DNA from: Prostheceraeus crozeri
Lineage: Eukaryota > Platyhelminthes > Polycladida > Euryleptidae
Reading direction: 5' to 3'
Length of the DNA stretch: 64,000 nucleotides
Assembly: GCA_907163375.1 (NCBI GenBank)
Contig: CAJQUW010009001.1
Span: 1 to 64,000 of the forward strand
This document shows, piece after piece, positions 48,548-63,098 of this stretch (within the stretch, counting starts at the first letter, position 1; each line of letters begins with the position of its first letter). The translations under genes and the position numbers were made by a program. The notes beneath the pieces are model-generated. The model ran no database searches and had not been told where the DNA came from. It was given only the letters and a program-made list of their open reading frames with translations.

Positions 48548-51500
48548 CAGGGTGCCCGCGCATTTTCGGATAATTTTCAGACTTATGAAAAAAAGTCCAG
48601 TCATGATCCCAATTTACGCAAATTCACCCAAAAAATTGATTTGATTAACCTAAGGGAAGAAAAACGGCTGTATTCGGCAATCAGAGAGTCTACCGACAGA
48701 AAGGAATCACTCAGAGGACACTCCTACCTACGGATGGACATCAAAGTCGAAACATAGCAGACTACAGTCTGAAGAGAACATGAAAATACACAGGAGAGAG
48801 TACAATTAAGTTCGAAAGGCGGTACGAGCCGATATGAAAATATGGCTGTAATAGAAAACCCGACTGATTGTTCGAACAGAGTGCGCAGAGGCAGAGACTC
48901 GCCAAGCATACCTGCTGATCAGCGATATCAATGCAAAATGGGTACCGAAGAAACGATTTGCTAAAGATCGCGATGAAAAACTTAATCATCCGAAGAGACC
49001 AAGGAGAGATGGACTGAATACTGCCGAGACCTGCATGCGTAGGCGCATGATTATGACACCACAGTAGAGACGGAACTTGAAGACATGGTCGTCAGCGCAT
49101 TGGCATGGCATTCAGAAAGTTAACAGGTTTTGATAAAATACGGAGTAGTCACGTGATAAGCACAAAAACGGTGTTGTAATCGTGTGTTTCTAGCGTGCTG
49201 ATGCTTCCTACGGAAACGTGGACGCTGAGAAAGACGGATAAGCGGAGTCTCGATGCCTTTGAGTTGCGGTACTTCCGAACAGAACCAAAGTTACACCTTG
49301 TGTAAATGATTAATAATAAGCGCACAATGAGTCTGCTCGGCCACATATACCGCATAAAAGATCATTGCCCAGTGAAGATCGTGCTGCTTGGTATCGCGAA
49401 TGGCAAGTCGTAGAGTCGATCCATGATGTGGTGGACAGACAGCATCTAAGGTTGGTGCAAAGCTGACCTACACATGATAGCTACGATGACAAAAGAGACT
49501 GGTGGAATGTAACCGAACGCGAAATTGAGGACACCAACGGAAGATTCGACCTGCTCGAAAAATCAAGGTAAGTGAGCAAAATGATTTAAGGGACCAACAG
49601 TCTGTTTAGTTAGTAGTTCTAACCAGTGCATTAGACTTTTTGGTGTAAATGAACGATGTTTTTAGTCGTACACCAGCAAGCGAAGGAACTTTGCAAATGG
49701 CACTTCCTAGTAACTGCCGCGGAATTGAATATTTTTCAATTCATGAAACTGATGAACGAACTGAGCTGATACTTCTCAGTCATACATTTACTAGAGGGGA
49801 AATTAATTCTCACATCGCCTTACGCTGTTCAGACAAAGACAGCCCCGTTTAGAGCAACTTTCGCTCAGACAAATATGCACTGTTGTTTCTATTCTTTAAC
49901 ATGTTATGTATGATGTGTACAATGTAAATGAGTAGATTAAAGATCAGACCAGACAGGGATTTTTAATGTCATTCTAGCCGGCACAGTGCCGCACAGGAAT
50001 TTTCGTGCGCCTTATTGAATATTTCATAAAATTTCTCTCGATTTCTGCTGGGTAATAAACAAAAGGATGTGGTAAAATTCCAGGTAATTATGGCTTCTAG
50101 TATTTATGAGTTATATGCACGTGGGATATAGCCCAATCAACTACCTGATGAATTTAATGGTAGGCCTATAGGATTGCATTTTTCCAGGTATTCCAGAAAA
50201 ATCCGGGATTCGGAATTGGATGGCTTCCCTGTAGTAGCAGTTTTATGAGACAAAGGCAAGTCAAGTACAGTTTTATAAATTGACAGAATGACAAAGTAGG
50301 CTCATAAGAAAGAATGATGGACACTATGCAGAATAGTTTCTTTGATTCTCAATGTGGTCAACGAGCGGGGCCTTTCAAAGTGAACAAAAAGGAGGTGAAT
50401 GACTTGAATAACACCATAAGTGAGTGACTTGAATAACACCATAGCGCAAAATGAAATTGAATGGGCGAACTGAGTGAACGAGCAAAAAAGTTGAATGAGC
50501 GAAGAACTGAGTGAGCTGAATAAGTCATGGCCTTATTCGCCTTATCAGAATACAGTGGTGCCTTTGGATCCGGGAGCGATCGTTTGCATTGAAGTTTCGA
50601 ATATACGTGGGTGATTCCACGACGATTCACACAATTTTCAGAAAATTTTGTGGCATTCTCTGATTTTGCTGATTTTTGGGTATATGTTTGCTATGTGACA
50701 GACAACACCAAATCTGTCACATTAGCCTCCAATTTTGAATATAGCGGGATCTAGAGCCATTTTTAGAAATATGATTTTTTTCCAAAATTTGAATTTTTCT
50801 GCATATTCGTCACTCAGCAAAACTTTGCATGCAACATCAGCTCGGCAAGAAGGAATTCTTGGATGAATTTCAATGAGTAACTGGCATGCAGAACGGAGCT
50901 ACATGGCTCCAAATATGGTGAAAAAATAGGGTCCGCGAAAATACACAAATAATTTAAACTGACATCACAACTTTCATATTCTTGTTACCCGCAATATCAA
51001 TGATAATTGTGTTGCTATATATCAGTGTGGTTCACATCTGTGATCTTAAGCGGTAACCAGAATCAGAAAGCTACACCAGGCGTTCAAAAAACGTGATTTT
51101 TCAAAGAATGCCGAAATGACTGTTTTCAAGCTCGGCTAGCCTTTTTCCATATGCCAGTTTTGACTCCAAATTGATATTGAAACTCAGAAACATGCTCAAT
51201 TACTTGTAGAAGAAATTTGATCAGATAACCGATAGTTAAAGTGGTATAAAATGGCCAATTTTGATTTTGTATTATCAAATATATCATATAAGAAGCATCG
51301 AGAAGTACTATTTATAGTGATGAAAAGGAATAGACGCCACAGTCGACCATCCAACTTCTTATCTATATCAACCATAATTTTAATACTTCTATACGTCTTA
51401 CATAATTGACAAGATGGCTTCTTAATCAAGTTGCGTTTATTTTCTCCCTCATTATGTCTTCACTAAATATATGAGTCGGCTTACTAAAATGTTTTCCCAA

Positions 51501-51846
51501 TTACGATTTTGTCCACGTCGAGTTTTAGCACCTATGGTCATTTCAATTTTCTCAATGTATTGAAGTATCGCTCATGTAGTTCCAATCGCATTCAGTGCAT
51601 TCATTGAGATAAACTGCGCTACATTGCTTTCCCAGAGCTTGTCTTTTCTCAATTGGCCAAAACTAGCTAGAAACATTTGATAAGGAAAAGCGCCATGAAA
51701 GTTAGCAACAATGAACACACAACGCGATTGGAATAATGTGAGTGAAGCTTCAATACTTCGACTTATTTATCCTATATTTTTCCAGACTTACGACATTTTC
51801 TTAAAAATGATAATTTCCAGACTCTTCCAGACCCGCGGGCACCCTG
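48548..51846. mobile_element. Pair of opposed hAT-type termini bounding 3.3 kb
   Basis: CAGGGTGCCCGCG at 48548 and its inverse CGCGGGCACCCTG ending at 51846, with further similarity inside (TTTTCAGACTTATGAAAA versus CCAGACTTACGACATTTTC). ATTAT borders both ends, but no clear 8-bp duplication. It could be one non-autonomous hAT element containing older LINE sequence, or two separate copies. Confidence 0.5.
48650..49560 (+). pseudogene. Internally deleted LINE relic
   Basis: The first part includes RWTEYCRDL (about 48990-49020), typical of the region before LINE reverse transcriptase. Directly afterwards comes PTETWTLRKTDKRSLDAFELRYFR (about 49205-49280), the block after RT, then LLGHIYRI and MMWWTD, the LINE C-terminus. 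The RT core with its YADD box is missing. Frames are broken. Confidence 0.7.
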
Positions 51847-52789
51847 ATTATTTAAATCAGCATTGGAAATTATTACACGATTTCTCAGGAACAAATTCTT
51901 TTTCATTATCAACATCAACAAATTGCTGCATAAGCCTAAATGTCGCACCGACTATAGTGGGTCGTCATTTTAGATATCGTCGAAAACAACAAGTTGAAGA
52001 TAATAGTCGTCCAACTCACTCAGGGCAGACCTGACCAGCAGAGATCAATTTGGGAACTAATACGTATTTTCGCAACTTTTAGCACAATTTTGTTTGTTAA
52101 ATTGTCAAAATGCAGATTTATTAAACAATGATTCAGAAATTCAGATATACATAAATAAATTCCCAAATCCCAAACCTAAGTACTGGAAAACAGTACGTTA
52201 TTTTTTTCATACAATTTCATATCTACGAGTATTTCATACAAATGCATTTGGACATTAGTTCCGAGTCTGACAGAGATAGCCTACATTTTGCTCTTTAAGT
52301 CTCTGCATTTCAATGTGCTTTTTTAATCCTATCAGTAGTGAATGTTACATGTAAATAGAAAAAGGGGCCTGTTGAATAGTGTGTGTTCTTTGGGCGATTA
52401 CTCAAGGCCTGCGGGTTATAGACAAATCTGAAACCGTAGAGAAGACAAACTTCACGCACCCCTTATTTGAGGACTGCAAAAGCTGCAATTGCTATCAATA
52501 TAACAATAAAACTAATTAACCATATGAGAATAATGTGCTCATATCAGTTTTTTCCACTTACATAATGATCTTTATTCTTCTCAAAATTTCCCGGGAATAA
52601 ACTCGAAATTATCTGGAGTTCCATTTCCGAGAAATTCCGTGTTAAACCTTAAATAGGCCCAGCCAAGTTTGAAACAACCTCAGAGGCCTCATTTTCTTAA
52701 TCTACATGCACTTGCTGCTTGATATTTACTGACATTTCTGTCCATTTCAATTGGGAGGGTCAACTATAGAAAATACTTTTCTATGTTTA

Positions 52790-54025
<1,236 letters not shown>

Positions 54026-55319
54026 TTATAAAACAAATGCATTTTCAAGTGAAATCAATCTTTTGTTTTCAAATTGAACTGATCAATTTTCAAATGATTT
54101 GCTTTCAAATTGATATGAAAATTATTCTGGTATCTGTCAGATACCATGTTCACTGAGCTTTTATATTAATGAAAATATGAATGAATTGATGAAAGCACTA
54201 TGTATTAAAATTCTCCTACAGATGCGCTGCGCATATTGAAGACATTATAACCATGTAATATTTCTAACCTACATTAAATACCATGATGGTCACTAAGGTC
54301 TAGTAGGCTACCACGTCAGGTCACCGAGGACATTGCAAGATACCTGAAGTTAGTGGAATACCCAGCTACTCCTTGATGAGAACCTGGAACTAATTACTTG
54401 AAAAGCGAAATCAGAGAGGCGATGGAATGACTGATAAACATGAACCGGACGCTACGTGGAAATCCGAGTTGTTGTCCGATCCGTTGTCGAGTTGACGCGG
54501 ACATTGGAAATTGGCTTGAGACATTGGGAGTTTCTTCTGCTAGTATATATTAATTGCCTTAACTAGTTCAATCTTAATCTGATCACATGGATTCATACTT
54601 GAAATGAACTTAGCTAGCTATATTCAAATGCTGCAAGCAAACCCTAAAAATTCAGTATTTCTTTAAGTAACACATCCTGAATGTTTCAACTACGTAGGGA
54701 TAGGTGAATGGTGGGACCAAGCCCACCCTGCTGAATTCCTACGTCTGGGGTATTTTGATCTCAAAAAGTAGTCATATGTATCATGTTTCTGTATATTCAT
54801 ATATACATATATGAATTCATTCATGAAACAAGAAACAACAAAAACAAGAAGTAACATGTTTTGCAATAGCACTGCCTTTCGACGCTAGACCCGATGAATT
54901 AGAAATCAGCTACAGGTGTGTTAGACTACACCGTCAAGGCAATAACAGGCATCCAAACAAGCAATCATGTAAAACAGGAGGCCAAACTAAGTAAACATAA
55001 AAGTCTCCAAAATGAAGCTGTTTTTTCAGTAATTTGCTTGCTTTTGACAATTTTCATAAATTTTTGTCTCAATGAGTTGAAGAAAAATGCGAAGATTACA
55101 ACAATTTTCAAGCAAGCGGTGTTATACACTGGTGGCAAAATGTCTTACCCATCCCCTGCGAAATACCTGTTTTGATGATTTCGCAGTCTCTCATTACTCT
55201 CATTATTGGTTATTTCAGCGATTTTACTTTTATCAACGTCGAAACGCGACCAGGCGGGAACCTGTTGACGACTGGATGTTGTCTTGTTGGTTTTTATTCT
55301 TTTCACAACTATTAATTTT

Positions 55320-57425
55320 ATGTTCAGAAGGCGGAAGTCCATATTGCAATATTTTATTGATGGTTCGCTAAGCTCATCGCTGCCTCTTAGAGCGGACACG
55401 GCAGATCAAGTGACATCAGACTATCGGGAGTGAACACTACGCATTTGCATATCAGTCGAACAATGAAAACGGTGTCTGAATAAGGCATGTAACAATACAG
55501 TAAGATCACGTACGAAGTCAATAGAGTCAATCACAGATGATGAGATAGCGAAGGAAATAAAATTAAATAAAGGGAAAGAAAAGGAAAGTTAAATCAAAGT
55601 ACAATCATACAAATATTCTTTTTGAACACACAATACTGGTTTGGTAAAACGAATCTGTACAGCCTCTGCAACACGTAGCTCAAATGGTGAGCGGCACTGT
55701 CTCACTACTTTAAAAAGTCTTTGTTGGGAGGTATGGAGCAGGTTGAGGCATGGCGGGTAGCCGAACGGGGATCAGAACGGGTAGCCGTTGTTGGTTAAAA
55801 CACGTCTGAGCAATGCTTTCCATAGTCTTTCCCGCAAACTGGATGAGTGGTTTTTACAACCCATTTTATCATCCTTCAAAAGCAACTGCGTGCGGAATTC
55901 ATCTGCGTTCGCCGATGCTATGCGCCAGATGACTGTTGATGATCAGCACATCCTGATAGGTTTCGACTTGAGTAGTCTTTTCACGAACATCCCTGTCCAA
56001 GAGACTATAGATATAATATGTGATGAACTCTACCGACGAGGAAAACCACCTCCAAAAGTAGGCCGACTGCCTATTAGTGAAGTTAATGTCCGGCGTTTAC
56101 TCAGCCTCGTTACCAAGAATGTGAAGTTCGCTTTTGATGGTGAGACATACCGACAGGCCGCCGGCGACCGGGCAGTCCGCTGAGCGGCTCGTTCGCCGAT
56201 ATTTTTGTCGGTTTCTGTGAGTGGAGCCTACTCCGTAACTTTCGGCCAACTTCCTACCTCCGATACGTCGATGATGTCCACGTTATCATCAAGCAACAAG
56301 ACCTTGAGAAGTTTAGACTCTCTTTATCGTCGTTACATGGAAATCTCAAGTTCACCGAAGACAGTGGAGATCACTTCCTAGATGTCTCACTTCATGTTGT
56401 TGACGGCCGGATACAGACCTCGGTATACCGGAAGCCAACATTCTCTGGGGTATACATCAACTACTACTCCTTTTGCCCTAGAGTTTACAAGGTGAATCTA
56501 GTGAAGTCTCTGTTCCATCGTGCGCATCGCCTCTGCTCTCCGGCTCATCTTGAAAGGGAGTTTACGCTGCTCAGACGTGTTTTAACCAACAACGGCTACC
56601 CGTTCTGGTTCATCGAGAGACATTCAACTCCTGTAGTGCGTCCTCAGATACCCACTGTGCCCAAGAAAGAGGTATTCTTTGCGGTTCAGTACACCGGGAA
56701 CTCCTCAGCTCAGATAGCGAGCAGCATTGTGAAGATGGTAGAGCGCGCTTTTACTCACGTGCGGTTGAGAGTGTGGTACCGGACTCAATCACTAGCACCC
56801 AACGCCCCCAAAGTTCCGACGTTTCACCGTTCTTGTGTGGTCTATGCCTACAACTGCGCCTGCGGAGCAGGCTATTTGGGACGCACGGAACGTTCTTTGG
56901 GCACAAGGATAGATGAGCATTTACCGAAGTGGTGCCTACAACAACAGAGCCGACCACTGTCAAGGGCCCTCCCAACCTCTGCCGTGACACGCCATGCCTC
57001 AACCTGCTCCATACCTCCCAACTAAGACTTTTTTTAAAGTAGTGAGACAGTGCCGCTCACCATTTGAGCTACGTGTTGCAGAGGCTGTACAGATTCGTTT
57101 TACCAAACCAGTATTGTGTGTTCAAAAAGAATTTGTATGATTGTACTTTGATTTAACTTTCCTTTTCTTTCCCTTTATTTAATTTTATTTCCTTCGCTAT
57201 CTCATCATCTGTGATTGACTCTATTGACTTCGTACGTGATCTTACTGTATTGTTACATGCCTTATTCAGACACCGTTTTCATTGTTCGACTGATATGCAA
57301 ATGCGTAGTGTTCACTCCCGATAGTCTGATGTCACTTGATCTGCCGTGTCCACTCTAAGAGGCAGCGATGAGCTTAGCGAACCATCAATAAAATATTGCA
57401 ATATGGACTTCCGCCTTCTGAACAT
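55320..57425 (+). mobile_element. Penelope-like retroelement between 436-bp inverted arms
   Basis: Bases 55320-55755 and 56990-57425 are near-identical inverted copies. The right arm holds the 3' end of the coding region and the 3' UTR; the left arm is the same sequence in reverse. Beyond the left arm, 55773-55806 is an inverted copy of coding sequence at 56569-56606, so the upstream piece is a reversed, internally deleted copy of the same 3' end. Between them lies a 5'-truncated RT plus GIY-YIG coding region. Confidence 0.88.
55788..57025 (+). pseudogene. Penelope reverse transcriptase with GIY-YIG endonuclease (truncated, frameshifted)
   Basis: The first frame (to 56183) has the RT motif FDLSSLFTNIPVQETID, the Penelope form of the A box, and VKFAFDGETYRQ. 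After a frame change at about 56165-56171 the next frame reads GSPLSGSFADIF (B box), LRYVDDVHVII with the catalytic Asp pair (about 56256-56286), and HFLDVSLH, YRKPTFSGVYINYYSFCP. The C-terminal part has a Cys-rich segment (VVYAYNCACGAGYLGRTERSLGTRIDEH, about 56838-56920) typical of the Penelope GIY-YIG endonuclease. The N-terminal third of RT is missing. The indel and deletion fall where the conserved MGSPLSG block begins. This copy is not functional. Confidence 0.85.
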
Positions 57426-57544
57426 AATTTATCAACTATTAATTTTGCTACCTTTTTTAGATTAACGGGCTACACAAATGTTCCGACGCTAACCTCCAAA
57501 GGATTGGCATGCTAATTACTGGTGTCTATTTCTATCTAAGTTCC

Positions 57545-58475
57545 TATTAAATCGAGCTCGAAGAAACTTTGACGCAAGGGATCACTTGTTAAGTGACCTT
57601 GTACGATCTCATACACTTCAGGGTGAAGTCCAGCTCGTATAGCGAAATGTCATGGACCCCGGGAAGGTCCTACCGGCACGCCTTAGATCCCTTAGACGCC
57701 TTATTGCTTAACACTTGAAGAGGATCATGTGTATGATGGACCAATAGACCAATGGACCAACCAGCTCCACCTATGAGGCGCCAAGTGAGTCAACAAATGA
57801 ACTAGTGTTGTCACCTCTTCCAAACAGATGGAAATAGGGTTTCTCTCCTGAACGCCTGTGCAATAACCGCCGCTCATCCGGTGCATAGAGGTTAAAGCGC
57901 GATTCTTCGAAACAGAGGGATACGGCTGAAATGCTCGATCGACCATTTCTAATGCTCTCTAGTCCAACTGATTCTCGTTTTCTTCACATTCTTAGAGAGC
58001 AGTGGCTTCAATTTTGACTTGTGGGTGTTTGCAGGCCTACCCCATGCCTAGGAGCATGAGTCACAACCTCCTTCGACCATGGAAATACCCTGATGCTCCA
58101 TGGAGACCATTAGTCGATGACCATCATCGCTTACAGCTCTGTAGAAGCACGTCGACGACTCTCTGGTGATCGCTATTAAGTCTTCGATCGCTCATCGCCT
58201 TCGAGCAACCTGGACCTCTGGATAACATTACATTTCTTTGATAATTCGGTCGACAGCTCTGCGTTTGTAAGTTCTTTGAGATATTGGTGTGTTCGACAGT
58301 CCTTCATTTTTCAAAGCAGCGGTAATGCCGCGAAAATATATGCAGTTATTCCTACACGCGTTAACTTGAAGCGCTAAAGATGTGATGCAAAGAATCAGGA
58401 GAAATCTCAAAATATCTTGAAAAATGGGCATGGGCAAGACTTTGTGCCACCCGTGTATATGCACTATGAGCACGG
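57545..58475 (-). pseudogene. Tc1/mariner transposase relic
   Basis: Broken minus-strand frames show FRGITAALKNEG and TPISQRTYKRR, resembling the N-terminal helix-turn-helix. Downstream comes FEESRFNLYAPDERRLLHRRSGEK (about 57840-57910), which corresponds to the FSDESRFNLYAPDGRR block around the second catalytic Asp. In place of the conserved Asp this copy has Glu. Stop codons and frame changes are frequent, so it is old. Confidence 0.65.
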
Positions 58476-59876
58476 TGATTTCTGGGATTCGATTTCAAGG
58501 TGAAGCCTGCAAGGGAAACCAGGAAACCGCACAGATGTCACACATAGCATATTGATATATGTGGAATATAACATTTCACTCGATTTCAGACATATTTAGT
58601 CGAAATTCATCCGAAAATTCTGACAATCTTATCTTTTGAACTGTCTGATTGCATATAAATCAGGCGGCAATGTAGTGTCTTAATTTATGTTTTGAAAGGA
58701 TATCCCAGTAACTTATGAAGGATTCGCGAATTTCATCACGAAAAACATGCATTGCTATGTACTTGTGGTGATAATTGCCCTCAACTAATATCGTAAAGTT
58801 GCAAGGATGATCGACCACGAGCCTTAAAAACCATGAAAGAGCATGCACGCAACCGAGACTCTCCTTTCTTGATGAAATTATGAGGTTGCGTAATATGGGT
58901 CAAACAATGCTGTAGTCCAAAGAGAAATCATTTGCAATACAAGGATATTATTGCATATACCTTAGTCTAGTTATTAGACCTAGAAAAGCAAATTTGGTCG
59001 ATATACAATAACAGCTTAAGATGTGATGAAAGACCCAGAATCGCCACGGAATTAGAAGCTTGAGTCCTGGCCGCCACCCTGTGTAAATGGCCATTGATTT
59101 TGGAATTCTTTAATCGAAGGTGAAACAATGCTCAAGCAAGATAGGGTGACTTTTAGAAAAAATCAAAATCTGAGCATCATATCAAGTTGCTACTATATCA
59201 GAGGTGGTACGCCAGGGTCGGTGACATGTCACATCAGCATTTGCCGTGTCACATTGCAATAATAACAATAATAATATTAGTAATAATAACAATAATAAGT
59301 CTTTTCATACTCGAAGCATATTAGGAAAGTTTAGTTTTCAATATTATCGCACTAAATATGGGATGCAGGGGTTATCCAAGCACAATTTCCTCCCAAAAAT
59401 GATGTTCTCGCAACGAAGTACGGTACTAACAGTTTCAATTACGTTTCAATCACGTATGAATGAACTAATGATTTTATTCCATTCTAAATTTCGTACATGA
59501 AAGCCAATGACTTGCTGAGAAAACGAACTGCACCGGAAGTGTTCTTTATTACAAATGCAAAGCAAAATATTGAAAAATTACACTCAGTGAAATCGATTTA
59601 AAGAAAACAATTAGGCTTATTGTAGTATGGTATGGCGCAATATGACAAGGTGTGCATGATATGGTGTATTGAAGTCAATTAAAGCTTGTAATGGACGTAT
59701 TGCGTAACAGCAAGTTTTCTTTTTTACAAATACGAAACAAAATATTGAAGAATAACTCTGTAAAATCGATTCAACGAAAACAATAATTACAGTATGGTAT
59801 GGCGCATTGCAGTCAATTAAAGCTTGTAATGGACGTATTGCAGGACAAAAACAAAGTAGAACATATGTACAAAAAA

Positions 59877-62286
59877 CTAAGGCACCCGTTTTCTTTTTCT
59901 GCCAGCTTCCATTAGCTTCAACTTCTTCTCGTTGGCAGATTTCTTCATTTCCTGACTTCTCGTTATCAGGGCATTCGCGGCATTGATTTTGTTGATGTCA
60001 ACCCTCGAGCAGCCTTCAGTTAGTAACTTCGTTCCTTCATTCAACAAACCTTCAGCTTCAAGCAATTGACGCTGGACATCAGCCATGTCCTCATCACGCT
60101 TTGTGACTTTCTGCTCCTCATGAACGCTTTGTAGCAATTTCTTCTGCTGTTCAATCCTCTCGAGGTAATTGACTCTTGCACTCGTTACTGCCTTTCTGAG
60201 GGACTGTGTCAACGGCAATTTTGCCGGATTGCCTTTATGCTTTTTCATAAACGAACTAGTTGAACGATAACCGTTCAACGTTGCGCCAGTCATTCTTGTC
60301 CGTTTTGGAGTCAGCAACAGTTTGTTTTCGCTGAATGAGCGCTCCACATCAGCATTGCCGTGTGAAAGAGTCAAACACAATTTAACGAGCTTGGCTACAC
60401 TTGGATATTTGCATGTACCATTTGTAGCCTTGATCCTGAAGATTTTTCGCCAATAGTCTTCTATCCGTTGCCCAGCATTGGCATCAACGTCATCTTCATT
60501 CTCTTTCTCATCATCAGATTCCTCCGAGTCAACTTCCATCGGGATGCATTGCGAACTAGTGTCACCGAGATCTTCAACTTTCAAAGCCTTCCACTCATCA
60601 ACGACAGCATCTATTTTGTCCCGAGGGAATAGTTTGATGGCAACAGCCAAACGTCGCACAGCTTCAGACGACCACACAGTCTTCCTGGCAAGTGGGGGGT
60701 GCAACGCTTGCAAATCACGCAAAATGGGATTATTGAGGGGCAATTTTTTCAACAGGAGTGAGACAACATCGATGTAGAAGGTCTTTGCGCGATCAAGAAA
60801 ATCATCGAATTCTTCTTCATTTATCTTGCCTTCTGCCTTCAAAGAAGCCAGCGACTTGAGGCAATCATGGCCAATGTATGGACGCTTCAAATGATTTGCA
60901 GATGACTGATAAGTTACTTCGCAAAGCTGTAGACCTCGGGCCTCACCAATTTCCTTTTCAGTCACGAAGCGTCGAAGAAGTGTAAGAATCAAAGTTGACA
61001 ATTCATCATGTAGCACATGAATAAGAGGAGCTTCACTCTGGAGCATCCTTGTCACTCTCGTGAAGATTGGCATCGCTGATTTCATGAACAGAATTTCCGG
61101 TAGGAGGACTTTGTTGTTCAGGATTTCCACCAATTTCTTTATCCTGCTGTTCTTTCTCTTCTCGGAATCACTGATCAAACGTGAGCGAAGAAAATATTCT
61201 CTTAACGCCGGATATTGTTCCAACAGTCGCTTTGTAATATCTTCAATCGTCAGCCACCGACTAGGAACATGTCGCAAGAAGATATGCTTCTTTATTTCTA
61301 GCTTTTCTTGGACTTTTTCAAAGTCCTCCCGTCTGACTGATGAGTCTGAAAAGAAATAGTAAAGCTCCAGTCCCAGAGATTCAACATCATTGCCAAACTT
61401 GTCGTAGGCAGAGCAGAATGCATTGTGAACTTTGTGAATGTTGCAAGTGTCTATATCAACTAAATCAGGATTCAGCTTCTTCTTTGCCTCCTTTGTCAGG
61501 GCTTTCATGACGTTGGGGCACAGTTGAAATTTGCAACAATTTCTTTGTGTACAGAGGCGTGGCAACATCGGCAAGCTTCTGGTATAGCAATTTGTGATTT
61601 ACACGTCCCAGTGTCACACTTGAAAGATGATATACCACCACGCTTTCGTTTTCCTCCGAGTAATAGCGGGCCAGCACGTCCAATTGCCGCCAATGCTTAG
61701 CAGTGGTGGTTTCGTCAATTTCAAGAGTGTAGGCAAGAGCTGTGTTACGTATCTCGTTTTCAACAAGAGATTTGAAGTGTGGTCCAAGACCATCAGACAA
61801 TATACGTGTGGCTTTGTTCCTCTTCATTTGCATTCCTTTTGCAATTTCGGAATCGGGAAACATTGACGAAAATGACGGAACCATGGTATCACAAACATTT
61901 ACAGGTATGTTACAAACGGCTAATGAAGTACAAAACATAGCTTCCGCATTCACAATCTTTTCATCAAGTGACAATCCAGCTGATTTGCTACTCGATGATT
62001 TGATGGAACTTGTAAGGAGAGTTTGAGTACGTTTCAATTGCTTCAGCTTCTTATCACTATCACGGTGCCGTGCCGAGGCACTGATGTGACTTGCTGCTCC
62101 TCCATGTCTACTCAAAGCACTTCGACCATGTTGGCCTACATCAATTTCGATATCACAAATCAAACAATGAGCCTTATACAAGTCGTTTGTAGATGAAGAA
62201 GTGCACCAGTAAGAAATAGGATCATCATTTTCATCATTGCCTTGCAGCATGGTATTCTTAAACACTTGACGGTGCCTTCCTGACAT
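59877..62286 (-). pseudogene. hAT transposase broken at a catalytic site
   Basis: The first frame (62286-61465) has a zinc finger near the N terminus (AHCLICDIEIDVGQHGRSALSRH) and LEIDETTTAKHWRQL with a likely first catalytic Asp. The second frame (ending 59877) starts at PNVMKALTKEAKKK, then CNIHKVHNAF, HVPSRWLTIED and the dimerisation motif LTLSHGNADVERSFSENKLLLTPKRTRM (about 60290-60370). It ends in a long charged coiled-coil tail and a basic C terminus (GRKRKRV). The frames overlap at 61465-61574. They meet exactly where the family's DGPNV motif, with the second Asp, is expected, implying a small indel there. Both frames are otherwise open over 800 codons, so inactivation looks recent. 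No terminal repeats were found. Confidence 0.85.
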
Positions 62287-63018
62287 AGTTCATCCTGAAA
62301 GACGAAAGCAAAATCCTGCATAAGCATGAGTACGGCTGAAAACAAGGACATGCGAGTACTACATGCACATGCATAGCACTATCGTATGAGTGATTCATAC
62401 TTGTCCAAACAAGGGTTGCTCCATCTATGATTTATCATAGGCAGTGATGCAGTTGTTTCCTGATATTCTGGAATTTAGGCCTAAATACATAAATTCACAC
62501 ACTGCTAATTCAAAGGAATGGACTTGAAAGTATAATTTGGGTCCAAGGAAAAATCCGGCAATATGAATAATAATCCATGTGTAGAAAGTCTTTAACATCG
62601 GCGCTAGTCAAATCTGTTGGGTAAAAGCAAAAGAAATCTGAATCAAAATTTCATCCAGCCTTATTACACCTGCTTTTACGTTTTTTGTTGTATTTAATCT
62701 GACTAATTGATCCGAAAAAATCCTTACATTTGGACAAATATTAATCGTTCGGCACCGAAAAACATGAAAGAATAAGAATTCTGATAGAGACTCGTCAAAT
62801 ACATGTATGACAGATTTTCCTAGAGCAATTACATCATCCCTAAGACAATTCATTTTGCCTATCCAATAGTGATTATCTTTAACATGTGTTTCATAAATCA
62901 CGTGAAAATGATTAGCAGCTTAATGAGGAGTTTCAAATAAGTACATGTAGATTGTAGAGGTAAATCTTTTTAACGAAGCTGGTAGAAAGTATTACTATCT
63001 AAGCTTCAGGAAAAGTGC

Positions 63019-63098
63019 TGGTGATCGGTGGATTTGAACCACTGACTAGGCAGTCATGGCCTAGGCTCTAGGCCTACCAACTGAGCTATCACAACATG
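63019..63098 (-). repeat. tRNA-like sequence, probably a pseudogene or SINE head
   Basis: The minus strand reads TAGCTCAGTTGGTAG (box A) and GGTTCAAATCC (box B) at tRNA spacing, with a T-arm stem GTGG/CCAC. The D loop carries an insertion, the anticodon loop lacks the usual T33, and only about five acceptor pairs form (GTGAT/ATCAC). I do not call a functional tRNA. Confidence 0.5.

Noticed and set aside
63019-63098. Functional tRNA gene
   Set aside because: D-loop insertion, no T33 and weak acceptor pairing point to a pseudogene or SINE head.
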